Source: Luteibacter sp. UNCMF331Sha3.1 (GTDB lineage Bacteria; Pseudomonadota; Gammaproteobacteria; Xanthomonadales; Rhodanobacteraceae). Taken from it: DNA of 64,000 nt. This document shows positions 46,101 through 53,602 of this stretch, in pieces. Both the position numbers and the translations under genes were made by a program. How positions within the stretch are numbered: position 1 is the first letter of the stretch; each line of letters begins with the position of its first letter. The notes beneath the pieces are model-generated. The model had not been told where the DNA came from, searched no databases, and was given only the letters and a program-made list of their open reading frames with translations. The stretch spans positions 998,764 through 1,062,763 of the forward strand of contig NZ_FOBU01000001.1 of NCBI RefSeq assembly GCF_900109915.1, written 5' to 3'.

Positions 46101-49100
46101 GCTGCCATCGAGCGTGATGGCACCGCCGACATTCAGCGCGCCGGTTCCCAGCGCACCGCCGTTACCGAGCAGCAGGCCGCCGGCGTTCACCGTCGTTCCG
46201 CCCGAGTACGTATTCGCGCCGTTGAGCGTGAGCAGCGTGTTGCCGTTCTTGGTGAGCGATCCGGCACCGGCGATCGTCCCGCCCAGCGTCACGTTCTGCG
46301 AACCGGTCAGGGACAACGCACCGCCAAGACCGATGTCGTTCGCGAGAACGAGCGGCGTCGCGCCATCGAGCGCCACGGCACCGCCGATCGTCAGGTTGCC
46401 CGTACCGAGCGCGCCGCTGTTGCCGAGGAACAGGCTGCCCGCGTTGGCGGTGAGCCCTCCGCTGAAAGAGTTGTTGCCGTTGAGCGTGAGCGTCGACGCG
46501 CCGTTCTTCACCAGACTGCCCGTGCCCGTGATGTCTCCGCCGAGCGTCACGTTGTTGCTGCCCAGCAGCGTCAGCGTGCCCGCTCCGCCCAGGCTCAGCG
46601 CGTTCGCGAGATTCAAGGGCACGCTGCCGTCGAGCGTCCCCGCGCCATTGACCGTGAGCGCACCCGTTCCGAGCGCTCCGTTGTTGCCGAGGTACAGGCC
46701 GCCCGCGTTGAGCGTGACGCCGCCCGTGAACGTGTTGGCTCCGGACAGCGTCTGCACGCCAAGACCGTTTTTCACGAGACTGCCGCCGGCGCCCGAGATC
46801 GTGCCGGCGAACGTCTGATTCGTGTTGTCGCCGAACGTCAGGGCGTTCGCGCCGAGGGACACCGTGCTACCCAGGACGCCCGACAGCGTACCGATGGTCT
46901 GGTTGCCACCCAGGGAAATGTCGAGCCCTGCTCCCGCGGATGCGAGCGTGAGCGCGTTGCTTCCCGAAAGGCTGCCGCCCGCGCCGATCGCGAGCGTACC
47001 CGCGTTGACGTCGATGGCACCGGTGAAGGTGTTCGCACCGGTCAGCGTCAGCGTGGACGAGCCGTTCTTCGTGAGATTGCCTGCGCCGGACAGGACGCCG
47101 CCGAATGTCAGCGGCTGACCGCCCAGCACGGTGAGGTTGGAACCGCCCGCGAGGCTCACGGCGTTGCCGAGGGTCAACGGGTTGGCGCCACCGATGCTGA
47201 CGTTGCCATTGACGCCCAGTGTGCCCGTACCGAGCGCATTGTTGTTGCCGAGCAGCAGACCGCCCGCATTGAGCGCGACGCCGCCGGAAAACGTGTTGTT
47301 GCCGTTGAGCGTCAGTGTCGTCGCGCCGTTCTTCTGCAAGCCACCCGCCCCGGCGATCACGCCATCAAGGGTCAGCGCCTGCGCGCCCGGCAGATTGAGC
47401 GTCGCGCCCGCGCCGAGGTTGATCGCATTGGCCAGCGCAAGCGCCGCGGTGGTGCCGTCCAGCGACGCATTGCCGCCTACGGTGACCGCGCCGCTGCCGA
47501 GCGCCGCCTGGTTCGCCACGAGGAGCGTGCCGGCGTTCAGCGCGACGCCGCCCGTCGATGCGTTCGTACCGGTGAGCGTCTGCGTGCCCGCGCCGTTCTT
47601 CACCAGCCCACCGCTGCCGGCAGCGATGTTGCCGGCATAGGTCGCGTTGCCGATACCGCCCAGCGTCAACGTCCGGGTGCCGAGCACGACGGACGCACCC
47701 GTCGCGCCCGACAGCGATCCGATCGACTGGTTCGCGCCCGCCGAAATATCGAGCGTCGATCCGCCCGCGAGCGTGACGCCCGAGTTCGGCGAGAGGCTGC
47801 CCGCGCCGGACACGGCGACCGTGCCGGCATTGATGAGGAAGGGCCCGGTCAGCGAGTTGACGCCGGTCAGCGTCAGGGTGCTCGCGCCATTCTTGGCGAT
47901 GCCGCCGGCTCCCGAGATCGCGCCACCCAGCGTCAGCGGCTGCCCGCCGAGGAGATTCAGCGTCGCGCCGCCGTTCACCGCGATGGCATTGCCGATCGTG
48001 AGCCCGGGCACACTCGTGTCCAGGCTCGCATTGGCACCCACTGTCAGCGGTCCCGTGCCGAGCGCCTGCGCATTCGTCAGCAGCAGTCCGCCGGCATTGA
48101 GGTTGACGCCCCCCGTGAAGAGATTGGTGCCGCCGAGTGTCACGATGCCCGTGTCGACGATGTCGAGGCCACCCGGACCGCTCAACACGCCACCCGACAG
48201 CCCGAACGCGTTGGTGCCCGCCAGCGTCAGGCGACCGGCGAGGTTCATGTTGTTCGTGACCGTCAGGCCGGCCGTCGACGCGGCGATGGCACCGCCGTTC
48301 GCCGTGAGCGTGCCCGTTCCGAAGCTGCCGGCGTTGTTGAAGTTGACGAGACCGTCGTTGATCGTCGTGCTGAGCGCACCCGAGCCGCTGTTGACGACTC
48401 CGAGCAGGTTCCAGGTACCGCTGTTGACGACGAGGTTCTGGAAGTTGATGTAGTTGGCGCCATCGAGCGTGGTGACCACGCCGCCCGTGCCCGATCCGGT
48501 ACCCGTCGCGGCGTTCTGCAGGATGAGCTGGTTCGTCAGGCTACCCGTGCCGCCGTTGGCGTAGCCCGAGCCGGCAAGGTTGATGCTGACGTCGAGCAGC
48601 AGCGTATCGAGCGACAGGCCGCTGCGTACCACGCTGGACCCCGAGACCGCGGTGTACCTGTTGGAACCCGCCGAGTTGCCCATGTAAAGGCTGCCGTCGA
48701 GGATGCCGGCGTTGACGAACGTGTTGCCCTGCGCCGAGCCCTGGAAGCCGATACGGCCGAGGATCTTGCCGGTCTGGTTCAGCGGATCGGTCGTGTCGCC
48801 GGTGCGCAGGTTCACCATGTTGGTCTGCGCGCCGCCGTAGCTGAGCACCGCGATCGAATCCGAGGTCTGCAGTGCGCCCAGACCGAGCACCCGCATGCTG
48901 ATGCTGCCTTCGTTGCGGATGGTCGTCACGCCGGCCGCACCGTTCTGCACCAGCAACGCCTCGCCGCCGATGCCGACCAGCGAACCGAGGTTGTAGATGC
49001 CGTTCAACTGGCCGCCGACCTGGTTGGTGACGTTGATCGTGTTTCCGGCCGAGTTGCCGAGCACGGCGCCGGCCCCGGCGAGACTCAGCCCGGCCGAAAA

Positions 49101-49409
49101 GAACGGGTCGATGATGCCGGCATTGTTGAGCGTGATGCCGTTACCCGTGAGGTTCACGGCCGAGCCTCCGAGCACGGCCGGGACGCTGAGAACGCCGCCA
49201 CTCGCGACGTTCAACGTGACGTTGTTCGCCGCACTGAACAGGTTCAGCGTGGTCGACCCGTTCGCGCAGGTGATGATCGCCCCTGCCGTCGAGCAGGCGG
49301 CCTGCGCGGGGGAACTGAGCATCGGTGTCGCCAGCACCGAAGCCAGCGTCATGTAGATCCCCCGGGTAAGGAGGTTACGGCGAAGCGAATCCGGCCGGCG
49401 CTTGCTCAT
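40107..49409 (-). CDS. Giant autotransporter (type Va) with PATR repeats
   Basis: A 3100-residue cell-surface protein. A 37-residue signal peptide (MSKRRPDSLRRNLLTRGIYM..., ending AQA) is followed by a beta-helical passenger of about 2650 residues. I count about 22 copies of the passenger-associated transport repeat, form G.NTF.GG..LNAG followed by G..ALGTG.L.V.G. A hinge leads to the autotransporter barrel over roughly the last 270 residues, ending GVRWSF with terminal Phe. Passenger cysteines are confined to the first 15 mature residues. Likely roles are adhesion or biofilm formation. The opposite strand is also open over its whole length, which is an artefact of the repeats and G+C bias. 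Confidence 0.93.
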   Translation of the reverse strand: MSKRRPDSLRRNLLTRGIYMTLASVLATPMLSSPAQAACSTAGAIITCANGSTTLNLFSAANNVTLNVASGGVLSVPAVLGGSAVNLTGNGITLNNAGIIDPFFSAGLSLAGAGAVLGNSAGNTINVTNQVGGQLNGIYNLGSLVGIGGEALLVQNGAAGVTTIRNEGSISMRVLGLGALQTSDSIAVLSYGGAQTNMVNLRTGDTTDPLNQTGKILGRIGFQGSAQGNTFVNAGILDGSLYMGNSAGSNRYTAVSGSSVVRSGLSLDTLLLDVSINLAGSGYANGGTGSLTNQLILQNAATGTGSGTGGVVTTLDGANYINFQNLVVNSGTWNLLGVVNSGSGALSTTINDGLVNFNNAGSFGTGTLTANGGAIAASTAGLTVTNNMNLAGRLTLAGTNAFGLSGGVLSGPGGLDIVDTGIVTLGGTNLFTGGVNLNAGGLLLTNAQALGTGPLTVGANASLDTSVPGLTIGNAIAVNGGATLNLLGGQPLTLGGAISGAGGIAKNGASTLTLTGVNSLTGPFLINAGTVAVSGAGSLSPNSGVTLAGGSTLDISAGANQSIGSLSGATGASVVLGTRTLTLGGIGNATYAGNIAAGSGGLVKNGAGTQTLTGTNASTGGVALNAGTLLVANQAALGSGAVTVGGNASLDGTTAALALANAINLGAGATLNLPGAQALTLDGVIAGAGGLQKNGATTLTLNGNNTFSGGVALNAGGLLLGNNNALGTGTLGVNGNVSIGGANPLTLGNAVSLAGGSNLTVLGGQPLTFGGVLSGAGNLTKNGSSTLTLTGANTFTGAIDVNAGTLAIGAGGSLSGSNALTLASAGAGLDISLGGNQTIGTLSGVLGSTVSLGANALTFGDNTNQTFAGTISGAGGSLVKNGLGVQTLSGANTFTGGVTLNAGGLYLGNNGALGTGALTVNGAGTLDGSVPLNLANALSLGGAGTLTLLGSNNVTLGGDITGTGSLVKNGASTLTLNGNNSFSGGLTANAGSLFLGNSGALGTGNLTIGGAVALDGATPLVLANDIGLGGALSLTGSQNVTLGGTIAGAGSLTKNGNTLLTLNGANTYSGGTTVNAGGLLLGNGGALGTGALNVGGAITLDGSAALNLANNVNLGAGSSVNVLGSQDIALGGTVSGTGSLIKNGAGVLALNGANAYSGGTTLNAGGLLLGNSGALGTGALNVGANATLDASTAVALGNNIGLAAGANLSVLGSNAVTVGGVVSGAGGIVKNGPSTLTLTNANTYTGGTTINGGTLALGAGGSLSGTGAVNLAGPALFDISGAGASQTIGALSGVAGSGLVLGGNSLTFGDASDRTFDGVITGNGGLVKVGAGVQTLGGANLFSGGVTVNAGGLVVGTDAALGVGTLTVGGAATLDATGPLTLANNVVLNAGLTVLGSNDLTLNGSLVGTGGLTKEGLATLTLNNANTFTGGTNINAGTLALGAGASLVSTGIVNVMSGATFDLSAGNGMQVFGTLTGGGTVNLGATSITIGGPTNDVFAGGIAGTGGVVKDGTGTTTLTGTNTYTGGTLINGGTLAIGAGGSLAATGAVTLAAPGTGFDISGGGDQTIGLLNGVAGSVVTLGGNTLTLAGVANGVYNGLIAGTGSLVKNGAGIQELGGANTFSGGVALNAGGLVLGNGGALGTGTLSVGANASLDATASLNVANDIDIAAGANLDFLGSNALLLSGAIAGDGGIIKNGLSTLTLTGPNTYTGGTTINAGTLAIGAGGSLASTGAVNLAGTGTFDISAAGGGQAIGSLAGVAGSNVALGANTLTLGGAADSTFDGSIGGSGGLVKNGAGVQTLNGASTFSGGVTLNAGGLIVGNDAALGTGDLTVGGASTLDANTVVTLANDIVLNAGLTVLGSNDMTLNGDLSGTGSLTKDGNATLTLNGINTYTGGTNINAGTLALGAGASLAASGIVNLATGATFDLSAGNGTQTFGTLIGNGTVNLGANFLELGDATDGTFSGSIGGTGGVIKLGTGTETLTGTNTYTGGTFINEGTLAIGAGGSLSPNGAVTVAVSGATFDIAGGGNQTIGSLAGVAGSDVTLGANTLALNGVGNATYDGTISGTGGLIKNGAGVQGLGGANTFSGGVLLNAGGLVVGDDAALGTGALTVAGASTFDASTAVALANDVTLNAALTVLGSNDITLDGVVSGTGSLIKSGAATLTLNGPNTYTGGTVINDGTLAIGAGGSLSPDGGIDLAGAGTFDISAGGDQSIASLDGVVGSNVVLGANTLTLGGAIDAAYDGIVDGTGGLIKNGAGIQALNGANTFTGGVTLNAGGLLLGNDAALGTGDLTVGGASSLDTSAALTLANNVVLNAALTLAGGDDLTLNGDVSGAGGLIKAGDATLVLNGANTYGGGTTVTGGTVVVGSDGALGTGDLSIDDANLQAGAAVTLGNNVTVGPNGATVQGPNDLTINGSLSGTGPLDKNDEGTLTLGGSLAGFTGGLNVNGGILNASNPYTGGLSVAVGATANLDGTGNAITVTGPLAGTLNLGGGSNLDLDYGDLPEVTGTVNGTAPGSTLNITGDGEGSLANGVFNNIDHLTAAAGTLSIGTGTSVTFNGGSTIGGNLVVNGTLGGPVTVNPGGGLVGGGTIGGPVTVDGGTLAPSGIDGATGAAAGSGTPGTVLTTGGLTLTGSPHTQIRVNATGAGDSIHVNGPASIGGDLIVLPSAGSYGPVTNYTVIDATGGISGTYASVTQTRFPFLDSGVRQQGNQLIYTLSQAGSGLGTGGTPFNQFPGLNGNQQSMANALQTIATSGGDPLSNLLGHVRGLESDQVIDAFDSLTGETYASAASAELAGQGQYQDSVFYRLKLQRDTGEQGAAVWAEPYTSSSDLDRSANAAHADYRIHGVIVGTDAALTPDLRVGVHANFANSRSEVDRRGDYTDVDQYAVGLHALYFNQQQWWVEGLASYGHLDADSSRHIDVGDFRPEATGRYDGKAINASVEGGYRFELGKTMHLEPFVGAYYTKVSYDGFTEKGAGDADLKVGQATARSMQYGVGARLVGDVDLGVAGTKLHPIVMVRYLHNTKDEAISVNNAFAGAPSSTFAIEGSRPMRNHWQAGVGVSFDITPAASTFVYYNADRAEHTKSDSVNLGVRWSF

Positions 49410-49909
49410 ATTGTTTTCATCCCCGAAACAGGCTGCCGTTCTGTCGCCCCGGATACCCCGACATGCACGCGCACGGCCGAACGGCAGGCCGCACGCTATC
49501 CGCCCGGCAGGTGCCAGGCTGGAAAATCGGGAACGGGGTTCTTTTGAGTTGGCCCGAGACTAAGGGAGCGCGAGAACGCGACGATGCATCAATTCGGCAA
49601 GAACAGGGTATGGCCGCTATTGGTGCGTGAAATCGTCTGCACGCCTGTGAGACCCGGAGGCGGATTTCCCGATGCTTTCCTTTCGCACGGCGGATTCAGC
49701 GTGAACGCCGCACCGCGCCACCGATCATCCGGAGCGCACCGACGAGACGCCTCGTCCCGCCTCCTGCCACCCAATGCTCGGCGGAACGGTCGTCAAAGTG
49801 CCGAATTGGCACATCGTGGTGCCATCCGCGAACGGTGCGCCGCGCCCTGAGCGATCTCGTCCGGCCTGCCCGCCGAAAGGGTCGAAATCGACATGGACGG
49901 CGCGAGCGA
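49410..49909. other. 500-bp non-coding region upstream of the autotransporter
   Basis: I find no convincing gene here. It should hold the autotransporter promoter and leader on the minus strand. The only clear element is the palindrome GTGCC-GAATT-GGCAC at 49798-49812. Confidence 0.4.
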
Positions 49910-50734
49910 TCAGAGTCCGCACGGTATTTTCAGGCGCTGGATCCGACGTTGCACGCCCTCGTCGTCGAAGCTGCCCCAAGCGAGACGGTCCGGTTTGACG
50001 GCATAGGACAGTCGATCGCGCGACAACGATTGCACGGGCATGAGCTTACCGACGGCGATCGGTATCGCTTGATTCCATGTCGTAATCCCATCCACGATCC
50101 ACGGCAGGGGAACGTTGGCCTTGGCCCGGGAAGTCGCGGTGACCTTGCGACCGTCGCGGAATGTGACGGTAACGGCGAAGCTCGGGTAATCGTCGGTCCA
50201 GTTGCCTTCGTAGTACCGGCGCATGGCGATGAGGATGTCCGAGCGCCGCAAGCGCTTGTGGCAATCACCCATCATGAAGGCATCGGTCGCGCGCTCCATC
50301 GCGTCGGCTTCCGAAACGGCAGGTGCCAACAGAGCATCGGCCAGCGCGGTGACGTCCTCCAGCTTACGGGAGCCCTTCAGACTGGCTTCCATGATGTCGG
50401 TAGGAGGCAGCGGACCCTCCACCTCTTTCGCGGTACCGGTGAGCTCGTAGCGATCGAGCGACGGCGTCAGGGTCACGTGCTCTTCCTTGGTTCCGAACAC
50501 CGATGCCCAACCGTACGTGACCTCGACCTGGGTCACCGACGCGGCGTTGAACGCGTCGCCTTTTTTCAGGCCATCGGGGCCCTCGCCCCGGGCGTCGCCA
50601 AGGACAGGGATGGCATCGTCGACCGCCCGATAGCCGGCGTCGGGTATGTCGTCGCGCCTGACGACCGCGCTTGCGGGCGCGGTCAGGATCGCGAACAGGC
50701 ACAGGGCCACTCCCGCTATGAGTCGTTCCGTCAT
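49910..50734 (-). CDS. Exported protein of unknown function
   Basis: A 274-residue protein with a signal peptide (MTERLIAGVALCLFAILTAP, cleaved near residue 23 after ASA). The mature part is charged and has no family I recognise. It has an N-terminal D-x-I-P-D-AGYRAVDDAIP stretch, a middle helix rich in Ala/Asp, DAFMMGDCHKRLRRSDILIAM, and beta strands with FAVTVTFRDGRKVTATS near residue 185. It has two cysteines in the mature part. GGGAGG about 6-7 bp before the ATG sets the start. It stands upstream of the autotransporter gene and diverges from the bd oxidase operon, with no obvious link to either. Confidence 0.7.
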   Translation of the reverse strand: MTERLIAGVALCLFAILTAPASAVVRRDDIPDAGYRAVDDAIPVLGDARGEGPDGLKKGDAFNAASVTQVEVTYGWASVFGTKEEHVTLTPSLDRYELTGTAKEVEGPLPPTDIMEASLKGSRKLEDVTALADALLAPAVSEADAMERATDAFMMGDCHKRLRRSDILIAMRRYYEGNWTDDYPSFAVTVTFRDGRKVTATSRAKANVPLPWIVDGITTWNQAIPIAVGKLMPVQSLSRDRLSYAVKPDRLAWGSFDDEGVQRRIQRLKIPCGL

Positions 50735-50775
50735 CCCTGCCCTCCCCTGAAGTCGCAGGCGATCATCGCCCCGCC

Positions 50776-50805
50776 GGTGGCCGCTTGCAAACGGCCGCCT
50801 TTTTT
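50776..50805 (+). terminator. Terminator-like hairpin in the cydA leader
   Basis: GGTGGCCG (50776-50783) pairs with CGGCCGCC (50792-50799), with one G-U pair, and is followed by six T. No plus-strand gene ends here. It lies 120 bp before cydA, so it would act as a leader attenuator or clear antisense transcripts. Confidence 0.5.
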
Positions 50806-50827
50806 CCTCCCGTGATCTGTGCCGGAG

Positions 50828-50859
50828 GCCGCGGCGAACTGTCACGTGCGGCTTTTTTT
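50828..50859 (+). terminator. Second terminator-like hairpin in the cydA leader
   Basis: GCCGC (50828-50832) and GCGGC (50848-50852) form a short stem followed by seven T, 65 bp before cydA. The stem is weak, so the call rests mainly on the T run and the neighbouring hairpin. Confidence 0.35.
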
Positions 50860-50924
50860 ACCTAGCCACGGTCGGATTCGCCATGCGATGTTGGCGGCCA
50901 TATCCGAGGTATAGGCGGAACGCG

Positions 50925-52343
50925 GTGACCACGACGACCGAAGCGCTTCTCCTTGCGCGGTGGCAATTCGCCTTCACCGTGTCGTTCCACATTATCTTTC
51001 CGGCGATCAGCATCGGCCTGGCGAGCTACCTCGCGGTGCTCGAAGGTCTCTGGCTGAAGACGCAGAAGGTCGTCTACAAGGAACTGTACTTCTTCTGGTC
51101 GAAGATCTTCGCCGTGGGCTTCGGCATGGGCGTGGTTTCCGGCGTGGTGATGAGCTACGAGTTCGGCACGAACTGGTCGGGGTTCTCGACCGTTGCCGGC
51201 GCCGTGACGGGGCCCTTGCTTGCTTTCGAGGTGATGACCGCCTTCTTCCTCGAAGCCGGTTTCCTTGGCGTGATGCTCTTCGGCTGGAACAAGGTCGGCC
51301 CCCGCGCGCACTACTTCGCCACCTGCATGGTCGCGGTCGGCACGCTGATCTCCACGTTCTGGATTCTTTCGTCGAACAGCTGGATGCAGACGCCGCAGGG
51401 TTTCGACATCGTCGACGGTCGCGTGGTTCCGGTCGACTGGCTGAAGATCATCTTCAACCCGTCGTTTCCCTATCGACTGGTGCACATGGCGCTGGCCACC
51501 TTCGTGCTCACGGCGTTGCTCGTGAGCGCGTGTTCGGCGTGGCACCTGTTGCGCGGACGCCGCGACGACGCGGTACGCAAGTCGTTCTCGATGGCGCTGT
51601 GGATGCTGCTCGTGGTGGTGCCGATCCAGATCGAGGCTGGCGACATGCACGGCCTGAACACGCGCGAGCACCAGCCGGCGAAGATCGCCGCCATCGAAGG
51701 CCTCTGGGAAACCGAGAAGGGCGGCACCTCGCTCAACCTCATCGGCTGGCCGGACATGGAAGCGGAGACCACGCGCTACGCGGTGAAGGTGCCGCATCTC
51801 GGCAGCCTCATCCTCACGCATTCGTGGGACGGCGAGATCCTCGGCCTCAAGTCGTTCAAACCCGAAGACCGGCCCAACTCCACGATCGTCTTCTGGAGCT
51901 TCCGCATCATGGTGGGCATGGGCCTGCTGATGCTGCTGCTCGCCATCACCGGCCTCGTCCTGCGACGTGGCGGACGCATCTACGAGACGCGGTGGTTCCA
52001 GCGGTTCGCCTTGTGGATGGGCCCCACGGGCATCGTGGCGCTGCTCGCCGGCTGGGTCACCACCGAAGCGGGCCGGCAGCCGTGGGTCGTCTACGGCGTG
52101 CTACGAACGAAGGATGCGGTATCGCCGGTGACCGCCGACCAGGTCGGCACGTCGCTGATGATCTTCGTGATCGTGTACTTCCTCGTGTTCGGCACCGGCA
52201 TCTATTACATGCTGAAACTGATGGCGAAGGGCCCCAACCTGCCGCGCGACGCCGCGGAAGGCACGGCGGCCGACACCGGCATCGGCCACGATCGCTTCGA
52301 TCATCGCCCCCTTTCCCGTCCCACCGACGCCATCGACGAGTAA
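50925..52343 (+). CDS. cydA: Cytochrome bd-type ubiquinol oxidase subunit I, cyanide-insensitive type
   Basis: A 472-residue inner-membrane subunit with about nine helices that holds the haems and the quinol site. A haem b595 ligand His lies near residue 22 (FTVSFHIIFPAISIG) and a b558 ligand His near 187 (YRLVHMALATF). The quinol-binding stretch GDMHGLNTREHQPAKIAAIEG keeps the key Lys and Glu. GWVTTEAGRQPWVVYG is present. The Q loop is short, as in CioA of Pseudomonas. GTG at 50925 is chosen because the protein then starts TTTTEALLLARWQFAF. It is first in a cydA-cydB-DUF2474 operon. Confidence 0.93.
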   Translation: MTTTTEALLLARWQFAFTVSFHIIFPAISIGLASYLAVLEGLWLKTQKVVYKELYFFWSKIFAVGFGMGVVSGVVMSYEFGTNWSGFSTVAGAVTGPLLAFEVMTAFFLEAGFLGVMLFGWNKVGPRAHYFATCMVAVGTLISTFWILSSNSWMQTPQGFDIVDGRVVPVDWLKIIFNPSFPYRLVHMALATFVLTALLVSACSAWHLLRGRRDDAVRKSFSMALWMLLVVVPIQIEAGDMHGLNTREHQPAKIAAIEGLWETEKGGTSLNLIGWPDMEAETTRYAVKVPHLGSLILTHSWDGEILGLKSFKPEDRPNSTIVFWSFRIMVGMGLLMLLLAITGLVLRRGGRIYETRWFQRFALWMGPTGIVALLAGWVTTEAGRQPWVVYGVLRTKDAVSPVTADQVGTSLMIFVIVYFLVFGTGIYYMLKLMAKGPNLPRDAAEGTAADTGIGHDRFDHRPLSRPTDAIDE

Positions 52344-52348
52344 CGACC

Positions 52349-53362
52349 ATGGTCATCGATCTGCCGGTCATCTGGGCGGCCCTCATCGGCTTCGTCGTCT
52401 TTCTCTACGTGGCCCTCGATGGCTTCGACCTCGGCATCGGACTCGTCTTTCCCTTGCTGAACGAGCCCGGCGACCGCGAGGTGATGCTCAACACCGTGGC
52501 ACCGGTCTGGGACGGCAACGAGACGTGGATGGTGCTCGGCGGCGCGTCGCTCTTCGCGGCGTTTCCGGTGGCGTACTCCATCCTGTTGCCCGCGACCTAC
52601 CTGCCGATCATCGCGATGCTCTGCGGGCTCATCTTCCGCGGCGTGGCGTTCGAGATCCGCGCCAAGGCGCGGCGCACCCAGCACCTCTGGGATCTCGCGT
52701 TCATGGGCGGCTCGGCCGTCGCGACATTCGCGCAGGGCGTGATCCTCGGCACGCTCCTTCAGGGCATCCCGGTGCAGGATCACGCCTATGCGGGTGGCCC
52801 GTTCGACTGGTTCAATCCGTTCAACCTCTTCACGGGGCTCGGCCTGCTGGTGACCTACGCCGCCCTCGGCTGCGGCTGGCTGCTGTTCAAGACCGACGGC
52901 GACCTGCGCCGCCGCGTGCGCATGCTGATGTGGCCACTGACCGTGCTGCTGGGTCTCACCATCGGCGTGGTGAGCATCTGGACCACCCTCGGCCAGCCCG
53001 CGGTCGCGGACCGGTGGTTCGCCCTGCCCGACCTGTTCTTCTTCCTGCCGGTACCGGTGCTGGTGATCGCCGCGCTGGTCGGCATCTTCCTCACGCTGCG
53101 CCGCGAACACGAGCGCGACCATGTGCCCTTCATGCTGACGCTGGCGATCCTGTTCCTCGGCTATACCGGCTTCATCATCAGCATCTTCCCGCACATCATT
53201 CCGCCGTCGCTGGACATCTGGGAAGCCTCGTCGCCGCACTCCAGCCAGATGTTCACGCTCGTCGGCGCGTTCATCATCATCCCCATCATCCTCACCTACA
53301 ACTCGATGGCGTACTGGGTCTTCCGTGGCAAGGTGCGCCAGGGCGACGAGGGGTATCACTGA
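52349..53362 (+). CDS. cydB: Cytochrome bd-type ubiquinol oxidase subunit II
   Basis: The 337-residue partner of CydA has about eight membrane helices. It begins LPVIWAALIGFVVFLYVALD with the family motif GFDLGIG and has WDGNETW, which is invariant in CydB. FRGVAFEIRAKAR and the late segment FPHIIPPSLDIWEASS also fit. It starts 5 bp after the cydA stop and overlaps the DUF2474 gene by one base. The three products form a low-affinity, cyanide-resistant terminal oxidase. Confidence 0.95.
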   Translation: MVIDLPVIWAALIGFVVFLYVALDGFDLGIGLVFPLLNEPGDREVMLNTVAPVWDGNETWMVLGGASLFAAFPVAYSILLPATYLPIIAMLCGLIFRGVAFEIRAKARRTQHLWDLAFMGGSAVATFAQGVILGTLLQGIPVQDHAYAGGPFDWFNPFNLFTGLGLLVTYAALGCGWLLFKTDGDLRRRVRMLMWPLTVLLGLTIGVVSIWTTLGQPAVADRWFALPDLFFFLPVPVLVIAALVGIFLTLRREHERDHVPFMLTLAILFLGYTGFIISIFPHIIPPSLDIWEASSPHSSQMFTLVGAFIIIPIILTYNSMAYWVFRGKVRQGDEGYH

Positions 53363-53475
53363 TGGCAGCGCGCCCGGGCATGCGCAAGACGCTGTGGTTC
53401 GTGTGCCTGTACATCGCGGGCGTCGCGGCGGTGACGGTGGTGGCCGGGTTGTTTCGGTTGCTGATTCCGCGTTGA
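53362..53475 (+). CDS. DUF2474 small membrane subunit of the bd oxidase
   Basis: A 37-residue protein with a basic N-terminus (MAARPGMRK) and a single transmembrane helix (TLWFVCLYIAGVAAVTVVAG), ending RLLIPR. DUF2474 proteins are CydX-like accessory peptides found after cyanide-insensitive oxidase genes. The ATG overlaps the cydB stop in TGATG, so it is translationally coupled. Confidence 0.88.
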   Translation: MAARPGMRKTLWFVCLYIAGVAAVTVVAGLFRLLIPR

Positions 53476-53602
53476 GACCACCTGCGCCGACGGTCATCGC
53501 TCCGCCCGCACTGCGACAGACAACGAACCCGATCAGGCGGTAGGATCGGCGATGGACCGGGAACCCCGGCCTCCTCGCCAACCGATCAGGGAAGTACCAG
53601 GG

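Noticed and set aside
40050-49547. A 3165-codon open frame on the plus strand across the autotransporter gene.
   Set aside because: It is antisense to a clear autotransporter and encodes Arg/His/Glu/Ala-rich low-complexity sequence. The lack of stops follows from G+C bias and repeated codons of the real gene.
49584-49998. Short plus-strand open frames in the region upstream of the autotransporter.
   Set aside because: No ribosome site, signal peptide or family feature; composition is that of random high-G+C frames.
50735-50924. FNR/ANR box (TTGAT-N4-ATCAA) before the bd oxidase genes.
   Set aside because: No match with both half-sites was found in this region.
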